Origin: an uncultured Oscillospiraceae bacterium
Lineage (GTDB): Bacteria; Bacillota; Clostridia; Oscillospirales; Oscillospiraceae
Assembly (NCBI GenBank): GCA_947626785.1
Contig: CANQTO010000001.1
Coordinates: 32,085 to 96,084 of the forward strand
Reading direction: 5' to 3'
DNA: 64,000 nt
The translations under genes were made by a program, and so were the position numbers. Shown piece after piece: positions 42,212 to 49,109 of this stretch; the first letter of the stretch is position 1; every line of letters starts with the position of its first letter. The notes below the pieces were generated by a model that saw nothing but the letters and a program-made list of their open reading frames with translations, was not told where the DNA came from and did not search any database.

Positions 42212-44413
42212 ATGAAAAGGATCTTTTGCCTGCTTCTTGTCCTCTCTCTGGCCCTGTCTCTCTGCGCCTGCGGGGAGAAGGGGGAGGCCGGGGAGAGCCC
42301 TGCGGAGAGCGGCGGGGACAAGGCCCCGGCGGTGGTCATCCCGGAGCCCCAGGCCGCCACAGAGACGGTGGAGGGCTGGATCAGCACGGAGATCGAGAGC
42401 CCGGACTGGGCCGCCAGCCTCTCGGGCTGGGACACTCTGGGGGATACGGTCTATCTGGAGGCGGAGACCGTGGACGGCGGCCTGGCCGTAGCCGCCTATG
42501 ACACCCTCTCCGGCCAGTGGTCCCGGACGGACCTGGACACGGCCGACGCCCATGTCCCCGGCATTGACGAGCTGGAGGTCACCGAGGGGGCCGTCTGGGC
42601 CCTGCTCCGGGAGGGCTATACCGACGAGGAGATGCGAAGCGGCGCCTATTACACCCGGCGGCCCGCCTATTATCTGACCCATGTGGACCGGGCCACCGGC
42701 GAACAGAACTGCCGGAAGCTGGACTTCTGGCAGGAGGGCAAGGACGGTTATTTCGTGGCCATGATCGGCCTGGACGGGGAGCGGGTGCTCCTGGGCAACG
42801 ACGGGGACACAGCCTGGCTCCTGGACGCCCAGGGGAACCTGGTGGACCGGCCGGCGTTCTCCATTCTGGGGATGGGATCCCACTACTGGATCGGGGACCA
42901 GCTGTATCTGGACGGCTATGGCGGCCCGGCTCCGCTGGACCGGGAGACCCTCCAGACCGGCACGCCCGTGCCGGAGCTGACGGATCAGCCGGTGTATGCC
43001 AGCTGCCTGGGGAACTTCCTGCTGGTGGACCATGAGGATTTTTCCCGCTTTGACCCGGCCACCGGGGAGAAGACGGTCCTGTTCAACTGGCTGGACGTGG
43101 CCCTCAGCTACCGGAACATGCACGGCCTTAACGGCCTGGAAAACTCCCAGGGGGACATCTACCACTTCACCGACAAGCTTATCAGGATCAGCCGGGGCCA
43201 GGTGCCGGTGAAGAAGACCATGACCATGATCGCCTTCCGGCAGGCGGACGATTCCCAGGGCTACCGCAACTGGACCTCCTGCCCGGATTCCGTCATGGAC
43301 GCCATTGTCCGCTTTAACAACACGGACCCGGAGTACCGGGTGGAGCTGGACACCCGAGTCTATACCGACGAGGCGGACAAGACCCGGCTGCTCATCGAGC
43401 TGGGGACCGGCGGCGGGGCGGACCTGATCGACACCAGCCGCCTGCCCTCCGGGGCGGTGGACGCCCAGCTGCTGGTGGACCTGCTGCCCTATATCGACGC
43501 GGACGGGACGGTGAGCCGGGAGAACTTTCTGACCGCCCCCTTCAACGCGCTGCTGAAAAAGGGCGGACTCTATGAATTTGCCGACAAGGTGACCATGCTG
43601 TCCCTGGCCGTGCCCCAGAGCCTAACCAACGGGCAGGGCTGGACGGCGGAGGAGATGGCGGATCTGATCGTATCCAACCGGCAGCTGGATCTGCCCGCCC
43701 GGGAGACGGAGTCCATGTGGGAGCAGGGGGCGCTTAAGGCCTTTGCCTGGGCGGCCACGGCGGAGTTCATGGACTGGGAGAGCATGACCTGCGACTTTGA
43801 CAGCCCGGTCTTTGCCTCCTGGCTGGATCTGCTGAAGTGGTTCCCCTCCCAAGAGAAGAACAGCATGAAGGCGCTGCTCCTCTTCCCGCGGGATCTGTGC
43901 GGAGAACTGGGCTATGGGATGCGCGCCAGTCTGCGCGGAGACTACGCCCTGCCGGGCTTCCCAGATTCCCGGGGGACGGGCAGCTATTTCAAGCGCCTGG
44001 GGTCCGAAGAGGCCTATGAAAGCACCGGGAAAAACGCCAGCCTGGGCATCCTGGCCTCCGGGCATAACCGGGACGGGGCCTGGCGCTTTATGCGCACCTT
44101 CATGCAGGGGGAGGAGGAACCCTATATCTCCACCGGTATCCCCCTGAGCAGGGAGGCCTTTGAAAAGGCCCTGGCCAATGAGCTGGCCCGGGAAAGGGAC
44201 CCAGGCCTGGAGTATGACAGCTTCAACGAGGCCGACGCGGAGGCCCTGCGGCAGCTGGTGGCCAACAGCAAGGGCATGGTGGTGACCGACGAGGCGGTGA
44301 TCACCGCGATCACCACAACCGTGCAGGCCTTCCTGGACGGCCAGAGCACCGCCGAGGAGGCCGCCCAGCAGATCCAGAGCCGCCTGAGCCTGTATATGGC
44401 GGAAAGAAGTTGA
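42212..44413 (+). CDS. Lipoprotein with propeller-like domain fused to an ABC solute-binding domain
   Basis: A 733-residue exported protein. The signal peptide ends in the lipobox LCAC (Cys about residue 18). Residues 50-345 contain repeated beta-rich units (GDTVYLEAETVDGGLAVAAY, ALLREG, GNDGDTAWLLDAQGNLV) suggesting a beta-propeller. From about 350 (MTMIAFRQADD) it is a type 1 extracellular solute-binding protein (MDAIVRFNNTDPEYRVELD, DLIDTSRLPSGAVDAQ, GLYEFADKVTML). GGAGG lies before ATG 42212. No permease or ATPase gene is near, so it is an orphan; it may be a sensor or ligand scavenger. Function is unknown. Confidence 0.8.
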   Translation: MKRIFCLLLVLSLALSLCACGEKGEAGESPAESGGDKAPAVVIPEPQAATETVEGWISTEIESPDWAASLSGWDTLGDTVYLEAETVDGGLAVAAYDTLSGQWSRTDLDTADAHVPGIDELEVTEGAVWALLREGYTDEEMRSGAYYTRRPAYYLTHVDRATGEQNCRKLDFWQEGKDGYFVAMIGLDGERVLLGNDGDTAWLLDAQGNLVDRPAFSILGMGSHYWIGDQLYLDGYGGPAPLDRETLQTGTPVPELTDQPVYASCLGNFLLVDHEDFSRFDPATGEKTVLFNWLDVALSYRNMHGLNGLENSQGDIYHFTDKLIRISRGQVPVKKTMTMIAFRQADDSQGYRNWTSCPDSVMDAIVRFNNTDPEYRVELDTRVYTDEADKTRLLIELGTGGGADLIDTSRLPSGAVDAQLLVDLLPYIDADGTVSRENFLTAPFNALLKKGGLYEFADKVTMLSLAVPQSLTNGQGWTAEEMADLIVSNRQLDLPARETESMWEQGALKAFAWAATAEFMDWESMTCDFDSPVFASWLDLLKWFPSQEKNSMKALLLFPRDLCGELGYGMRASLRGDYALPGFPDSRGTGSYFKRLGSEEAYESTGKNASLGILASGHNRDGAWRFMRTFMQGEEEPYISTGIPLSREAFEKALANELARERDPGLEYDSFNEADAEALRQLVANSKGMVVTDEAVITAITTTVQAFLDGQSTAEEAAQQIQSRLSLYMAERS

Positions 44414-44464
44414 CATAAAATAATTTACATAATCAAACATCCTCTTTGCACCCAGACAAAACCC

Positions 44465-44494
44465 TTTGCATAGTCTGGAGAGATATGCTACAAT
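44465..44494 (+). promoter_or_regulatory. Promoter of murF
   Basis: TTTGCA at 44465-44470, an 18-base spacer and TACAAT at 44489-44494 with extended TGC before it. Confidence 0.65.
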
Positions 44495-44547
44495 AGCCGC
44501 AAGCATGGCACTGAAAGCGGAACTAAGAAGGAAAAGTGGTGCAAGGA

Positions 44548-45897
44548 ATGTTTGACATGACGATCGGCCGGGCGGCGGCCGCCTGCGGGGGAAAACTGCT
44601 GCAAACGGCAGAGCCGGAGACGGCCCTCTCCCGGCTGGTGATCGACAGCCGCCAGGTGCGGCCCGGGGACCTGTTTGCCGCCTACGAGGGCGAGCGGGTG
44701 GACGGGCACGACTATATGGCCGCCGCCTTTCAGAAGGGCGCGGCCTGCTGCCTGGCCCGGCGCCTGCCGGAGAATGTGGCTGGCCCGGTGATCCTGGTGG
44801 ACGATGTGCAGGAGGCCTTGGAGGCTATCTTCCGGGACTACCGGCGGAGCATCCGGATCCCCGTCCTGGGCATCACCGGCAGCGTGGGCAAGACCTCCGC
44901 CAAGGAGATGTGCGCCGCCGTTCTGGGCAGCCGCTTTTCCGTTTTAAAGACGGAGGGGAACCTGAACAACCAGTTGGGAGTCCCCATGACCCTGTCCCGC
45001 ATCGGGCCGGAGCATCAGGCGGCGGTGGTGGAGATGGGCATCTCCGGCTTTGGGGAGATGAGCCGCCTGGCCCAGATGGCAAAGCCCGACCTGGCCCTCT
45101 TCACCGTCATCGGCCACGCCCACCTGGAATTCCTCCACGACCTGCTGGGTGTGCTGAAGGCCAAGACCGAGATGCTGGACCATATGGCCCCGGACGCTCC
45201 GGTGCTGGTCAACGGGGACGACGCCCTGCTGAAGGAGCTCCGCTGCCGGCAGAGGCTCCTGCGCTTCGGCCTGGGGCCGGACTGCGAACTGCGGGCGGAG
45301 AACATCCGCGTCACGCCCCACTGGGAGACGGACTGCGAGCTGGTCTGGGAGGGACGCCGGATCCCCATACATATCCCCGCCTTCGGGCGGCACATGGTCT
45401 ACGCCGCTTTAGGCGGGGCCGCCGCGGGCCTGGTCCTGGGCCTGACGGACGAGGAGATCGCCCGGGGCGTGGCCGCCTATGAGACGGTAGGCCGCCGGGG
45501 CCTGGTAACTGACACGGGCTTTCTCACTCTGGTGGACGACAGCTACAACGCCAATCCCGACTCCATGGCAAGCTCCCTGGCCTCCCTGACCGATCTGCCG
45601 GGCCGGAAGGTCTGCATCCTGGGGGATATGCTGGAGATGGGCCCGGAGGCCGGGCAGATGCACTATGACCTGGGCCGGAGGGCCGCCGCCCTGGGGATGG
45701 ACCTGGTGCTCTGCTGCGGGGAGCTGTCCCGAGAGACGGCCCGGGGCGCCGGGGCCGCCGGACGGCATTTTGAGAGCCGGGAGGAGCTGACAGCCGCCCT
45801 GCCGGGGCTCATCCGGGCCGGGGACGCGGTGCTGGTAAAGGCATCCCGGGGGATGAGGTTTGAAGAGATCGCCGAGGCGCTGAAGCTATTGAAATAG
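44548..45897 (+). CDS. murF: UDP-N-acetylmuramoyl-tripeptide--D-alanyl-D-alanine ligase
   Basis: MurF adds D-Ala-D-Ala to UDP-MurNAc-tripeptide in the cytosol. The protein has about 449 residues: an N-terminal MurF domain (LVIDSRQVRPGDLFAAYEG), P-loop GITGSVGKTSAKEM, TEGNLNNQLGVPMTL, VVEMGISGFGEM and the C-terminal ligase domain (VDDSYNANPDSMASSL, LGDMLEMG). The start is uncertain: GTG 44536, ATG 44548 and ATG 44557 are all in frame; I used 44548. It is far from the other mur genes in this window and is followed by a HAD phosphatase nine bases later. Confidence 0.93.
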   Translation: MFDMTIGRAAAACGGKLLQTAEPETALSRLVIDSRQVRPGDLFAAYEGERVDGHDYMAAAFQKGAACCLARRLPENVAGPVILVDDVQEALEAIFRDYRRSIRIPVLGITGSVGKTSAKEMCAAVLGSRFSVLKTEGNLNNQLGVPMTLSRIGPEHQAAVVEMGISGFGEMSRLAQMAKPDLALFTVIGHAHLEFLHDLLGVLKAKTEMLDHMAPDAPVLVNGDDALLKELRCRQRLLRFGLGPDCELRAENIRVTPHWETDCELVWEGRRIPIHIPAFGRHMVYAALGGAAAGLVLGLTDEEIARGVAAYETVGRRGLVTDTGFLTLVDDSYNANPDSMASSLASLTDLPGRKVCILGDMLEMGPEAGQMHYDLGRRAAALGMDLVLCCGELSRETARGAGAAGRHFESREELTAALPGLIRAGDAVLVKASRGMRFEEIAEALKLLK

Positions 45898-45906
45898 GGG
45901 AGGGCC

Positions 45907-46638
45907 ATGGAAAAAGAGACAAAGAAGAGAGCGTCCGTCCTGCTGGACGTGGACGACACGCTGCTGGATTTCCACAAGGCGGAGGCCGCCGCCCTGGCCA
46001 AGACGCTGGTGAGCCTGGAGATCGAGCCGAGGCCGGAGACCCTGTGCCGCTACAGCGAGATCAACGCCCGCCAGTGGGAGCTGCTGGAGGAGGGCGTCAT
46101 CGACCGGGACACGGTGCTGACCCGCCGCTTCGACCTCCTCTTTGAGGAGCTGGGCCTGGTCCGCTCCGGTGCCCGGGCCCGGGATATCTACGAGGGGAAC
46201 CTGGCCGTGGGGCACTATTTCATGCCCGGCGCGCCGGAGCTGCTGGAGGCCCTCTACGGGAAGTACGCCCTGTACATCGTCTCCAACGGAACCGCTTCCG
46301 TCCAGGCCGGGCGCATCGGCAGCGCGGGCATCGCCCGGTACTTTGACGGGATCTTCATCTCCGAGGAGATCGGCTTTGACAAGCCCAGCCGGGCCTTTTT
46401 CGAGGGCTGCTTTGCCCGGATGGAGGACTTTGACCCGGAGCGGGCCCTCATCGTGGGGGACAGCCTGACCTCCGATATCCGGGGCGGCCTCAACGCCGGC
46501 ATCCGGACCTGCTGGTTCAACTCCCGGGGCCGGGCCCCCCGGCCGGACATCGTGCCCAACTATGAGATCAAAGCCCTGTCCGAGCTGCCGGGGCTGCTGG
46601 AGCGGCTCTTCCCGGGGGCGGAGGGGCAACTTGTCTAA
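45907..46638 (+). CDS. HAD-family phosphatase, YjjG type
   Basis: A 243-residue HAD hydrolase. Motif I is LLDVDDTLLDF (DxD), motif II IVSNGT, the conserved Lys lies in GFDKPSRAFF, and motif IV is IVGDSLTSDIRGG. The helical cap (about residues 20-95) and these motifs fit the YjjG group, pyrimidine nucleotidases that clear non-canonical nucleotides. GGGGAGGG precedes the ATG, and the gene starts nine bases after murF, so they are probably co-transcribed. The exact substrate is not proven. Confidence 0.86.
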   Translation: MEKETKKRASVLLDVDDTLLDFHKAEAAALAKTLVSLEIEPRPETLCRYSEINARQWELLEEGVIDRDTVLTRRFDLLFEELGLVRSGARARDIYEGNLAVGHYFMPGAPELLEALYGKYALYIVSNGTASVQAGRIGSAGIARYFDGIFISEEIGFDKPSRAFFEGCFARMEDFDPERALIVGDSLTSDIRGGLNAGIRTCWFNSRGRAPRPDIVPNYEIKALSELPGLLERLFPGAEGQLV

Positions 46639-46670
46639 AATTCCGGAAGTAAAATGGGTTATTTTGCCAA

Positions 46671-46698
46671 TTGAAAAAGCAAAAACCCGTGCTATAAT
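46671..46698 (+). promoter_or_regulatory. Promoter of the mgtC-like pair
   Basis: TTGAAA at 46671-46676, a 16-base spacer and a perfect TATAAT at 46693-46698. Confidence 0.72.
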
Positions 46699-46719
46699 TA
46701 TTAGCTAAGTCAAATAATT

Positions 46720-46754
46720 CAGCCAAAGCGCCGAAACCGGGGGCGCTTTGGCTG
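46720..46754 (+). other. Leader hairpin of the mgtC-like operon
   Basis: CAGCCAAAGCGCC (46720-46732) pairs perfectly with GGCGCTTTGGCTG (46742-46754), followed by only TTT. It lies between the promoter and the ribosome site of the first MgtC gene, about 15 bases after the predicted transcript start. It might be a weak attenuator; no known magnesium riboswitch is recognisable. Confidence 0.55.
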
Positions 46755-46777
46755 TTTCACGGGGAGAATCAGACGCT

Positions 46778-47497
46778 GTGTTAGAGACTATGCGGGAACT
46801 GAATATGGCGTCCATGATGCTGCGCATCCTGCTGGCAATGCTGGTGGGCGGCGTCATCGGCCTGGACCGGGAGCGGAAAGGCCGGGCAGCCGGCTTTCGC
46901 ACCTATATGCTGGTGGCTATGGGCGCGGCGATCACCATGATCCTCAGCCAGTATCTGGATCTGATGCTTTCCACCTTCTGGGTAGATTCCTATAATGTGG
47001 TGGGCAGAAAAACGGATGTTGTGCGTTTAGGAGCCCGGGTGATCAGCGGCATCGGCTTTATCGGCACGGGCACCATCCTGGTCACCGCCCGGCACGAGGT
47101 GAAGGGCCTGACCACCGCCTCCGGCCTCTGGGCCTCCGCCTGTATCGGCATCGCCGTAGGGGCGGGCTTCTATGAGTGCGTGCTGGTGAGCTTTGTGCTG
47201 ATGCTGCTGTGCATCAAGCTGCTGCCCGCCATCGAGCGCTCGGTCATGTCCAACGCCCGGAACATGAACATCTATGTGGAGATGGACAGCATCGAGAACG
47301 TCAGCGAGATCGTGGGCAGGATGAAAGCGGCGGACTACACCATCTACGATGTGGAGATCAGCCGGGAGACGAAGAACAACGTGACCGCCCAGATCTCCGG
47401 CCTGTTTCTCATCCGCCTGCCCCGCAAGGAGCACCATACCGAGGTGCTGGCAAGGCTGGGGGCGGTGGACGGCATCGTCTCCATCGAAGAAGTGTAA
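46778..47497 (+). CDS. MgtC/SapB-family membrane protein, paralogue 1
   Basis: A protein of about 239 residues with four to five N-terminal membrane helices and a C-terminal ACT-like domain (MNIYVEMDSIENVSEIVGRM). The family signatures MLVGGVIGLDRERKGRAAGF and VISGIGFIGTGTILV are intact. MgtC proteins help survival in low magnesium or inhibit ATP synthase in some pathogens; transport by them is unproven. The start is uncertain: GTG 46778 has GGGGAG upstream, while ATG 46790 and 46805 have none. It is 12 bases from its paralogue. Confidence 0.86.
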   Translation: MLETMRELNMASMMLRILLAMLVGGVIGLDRERKGRAAGFRTYMLVAMGAAITMILSQYLDLMLSTFWVDSYNVVGRKTDVVRLGARVISGIGFIGTGTILVTARHEVKGLTTASGLWASACIGIAVGAGFYECVLVSFVLMLLCIKLLPAIERSVMSNARNMNIYVEMDSIENVSEIVGRMKAADYTIYDVEISRETKNNVTAQISGLFLIRLPRKEHHTEVLARLGAVDGIVSIEEV

Positions 47498-47509
47498 GGA
47501 GGGGCGGCC

Positions 47510-48208
47510 ATGCTGAGTATTTTTGATTTTGCCCGGGATATGTCCCTCCTAGCCGTCACGGTGCGCCTGGTCTGCGCCGTGCTCTGCGGCGGCGTGATCG
47601 GCATCGAGCGGGAGTTCAAGCGCCGGCCGGCAGGCTTTCGGACCCATATCCTCATTTGCCTGGGCGCGGCCATCGCCATGCTCACGAACCTGTATCTTTA
47701 TCAGGTGATGGAACTCTATACGGATATCTCCCGTCTGGGGGCCCAGGTCATCGCCGGCATCGGCTTCATCGGCGCGGGCACCATCATGGTCACCCGCCGG
47801 CAGCGGGTCCGGGGCCTGACCACCGCCGCCGGGCTTTGGACGGCGGCCATCATCGGCCTGGTCTGCGGCGCGGGCTATATCGAGTGCGCCATCTTCGCCA
47901 CGGCCATGGTGCTGCTGGCGGAGCTGCTGCTGGTGAAGATCGAGTACCGCTACAGCCGCTTGAAGCGGGACACGAACCTGTATATCGAGTACTGGCACTC
48001 GGCCTGCATCGAGTCCATCGTCCAGGTCATCAAGGACAACGGGGCCCAGATGGGCGGCCTGGAGATCAACCGCATCCCACGGGACGGGGACCTGCCCCAC
48101 CGCTACTGCGCGGTGCTGAGCCTGCAGAGCAGCAGCCCGGAGCAGACGCGGCGGATCGTCAACCTGATCGCCGCGCTGGAGGACATCAACACGGTGGAAG
48201 AGCTGTAA
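47510..48208 (+). CDS. MgtC/SapB-family membrane protein, paralogue 2
   Basis: A 232-residue paralogue of the previous protein in the same order of helices and C-terminal domain. LCGGVIGIEREFKRRPAGFR and VIAGIGFIGAGTIMVTRRQRV match paralogue 1 position by position. The C-terminal domain (NLYIEYWHSACIESIVQVI) is more diverged, which suggests different ligands or partners. AAGGAGGGG precedes the ATG. Tandem MgtC pairs probably form a complex or respond to different cues. Confidence 0.88.
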   Translation: MLSIFDFARDMSLLAVTVRLVCAVLCGGVIGIEREFKRRPAGFRTHILICLGAAIAMLTNLYLYQVMELYTDISRLGAQVIAGIGFIGAGTIMVTRRQRVRGLTTAAGLWTAAIIGLVCGAGYIECAIFATAMVLLAELLLVKIEYRYSRLKRDTNLYIEYWHSACIESIVQVIKDNGAQMGGLEINRIPRDGDLPHRYCAVLSLQSSSPEQTRRIVNLIAALEDINTVEEL

Positions 48209-48222
48209 AAGAATATATTCGT

Positions 48223-48252
48223 AAGCCCGGCAGTCCGCTGCCGGGCTTTTTC
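48223..48252 (+). terminator. Terminator after the mgtC-like pair
   Basis: AAGCCCGGCAG (48223-48233) pairs with CTGCCGGGCTT (48238 onward) around a TCCG loop, with a T run. Confidence 0.93.
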
Positions 48253-48253
48253 A

Positions 48254-48282
48254 TTGACAGACCAGCGGAAAGCACATATAAT
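48254..48282 (+). promoter_or_regulatory. Perfect consensus sigma-A promoter
   Basis: TTGACA at 48254-48259, exactly 17 bases, TATAAT at 48277-48282. It starts two bases after the previous terminator and drives the inactive-phosphatase gene. Confidence 0.85.
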
Positions 48283-48296
48283 AGAATTGTTGAAAA

Positions 48297-48377
48297 ATGA
48301 CTGAAAATGACCCCGCAAGCTTTGCGGGGGCGTTTTCTCATGCCGGGAGAGCCGGCACAGGAGGGCAGCGCCTATGA
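48297..48377 (+). other. Structured leader with possible 26-codon upstream reading frame
   Basis: The leader holds CCCCGCAA-GCT-TTGCGGGG (near 48310-48328) followed by GCGTTTTC, and TGCCGG-GAGAG-CCGGCA before the ribosome site. A frame from ATG 48297 runs 26 codons and its TGA overlaps the downstream ATG, but it has no clear ribosome site and starts close to the predicted transcript start. It could be an attenuator or chance. Confidence 0.35.
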
Positions 48378-49009
48378 AGATCATGCTCATTGCCGCCGGG
48401 GAACCGGACTTCGCCTGGGAGGGAGCCTACACATCCGAGGGCTTTGCCGCGGCCTGCCGGGCGGCGGCGGAGAGCCCTGTCCGGGCAATCTCGCACAAGC
48501 CGCTCCAGGCGGCGGGACGGGAGATCTTCTGCGGGACGGAGCTCTACGTCCGCCAGACGGCGGGGCTGCTCTTCCCAGAGACAGAGATCGTCCCGGAGAG
48601 CCTGCTGGACGAGATCCCGCTGCGCCCCTATAAGGACAGGTCGCAGAAGCTTCCCCTGGAGCGCTGGCGGCGGATGGCCCAGCTCCAGGCTAAGGGAAAA
48701 AGCGGCCGGGAGGACCGTCGCCAGGCCCGGGAGCGGGCCGAGCGGCTGATCGAGCGGCTGGAAAAGCAGGGGCAGGACTGTGTACTGGTGTCGGGGCCCC
48801 TGTTTATGGGAGAGCTGATGGAGCGCTTCCGGGCCCGGGGCTGGTGCGTCAGCCGGAGCGGCATTTTCCAGGTCAAGCCCCTGGAGCTGGCCCTCATCAC
48901 CCGCAGGGACGACCATTGCGGCGGCTGCGGGCACAACTGCCTGCTGACCAACCCCGGCTGCGGCGTGGGCCGGGACAAGGCCCAGCGCCAGAACATGCGC
49001 AAGAGTTGA
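48374..49009 (+). CDS. Histidine-phosphatase-fold protein lacking catalytic residues, with Cys-rich tail
   Basis: A 211-residue protein. Its opening MKIMLIAAGEPDFAWEG aligns with the phosphoglycerate-mutase/histidine phosphatase start, normally ...RHGE..., but Arg and His are both Ala here (residues 7-8). The middle YVRQTAGLLFPETEIVPESL keeps the family's second conserved region. The second catalytic His, usually in VSHG, is Gly (S140-G141). A unique tail holds C182, C185, C189 and C196 with adjacent His181 and His187, a likely zinc or Fe-S site. It cannot be an active phosphatase by the known mechanism. ACAGGAGGG precedes the ATG. A binding or sensory role is inferred. Confidence 0.72.
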   Translation: MKIMLIAAGEPDFAWEGAYTSEGFAAACRAAAESPVRAISHKPLQAAGREIFCGTELYVRQTAGLLFPETEIVPESLLDEIPLRPYKDRSQKLPLERWRRMAQLQAKGKSGREDRRQARERAERLIERLEKQGQDCVLVSGPLFMGELMERFRARGWCVSRSGIFQVKPLELALITRRDDHCGGCGHNCLLTNPGCGVGRDKAQRQNMRKS

Positions 49010-49019
49010 TATTTCCGTC

Positions 49020-49048
49020 TTGCAGAATTTCCAGAAATAGGTTATAAT
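49020..49048 (+). promoter_or_regulatory. Promoter of the hybrid kinase pair
   Basis: TTGCAG at 49020-49025, 17 bases, perfect TATAAT at 49043-49048. Confidence 0.75.
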
Positions 49049-49109
49049 AATTTAATTCTATCTGAATTTCTAAAATCGCAGACCAAAAACAGTGAAAGGG
49101 AATAACTGT

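Noticed and set aside
46639..46777. Magnesium riboswitch before the mgtC-like pair
   Set aside because: The leader is short with a single hairpin; no M-box or ykoK-type conserved core was found.
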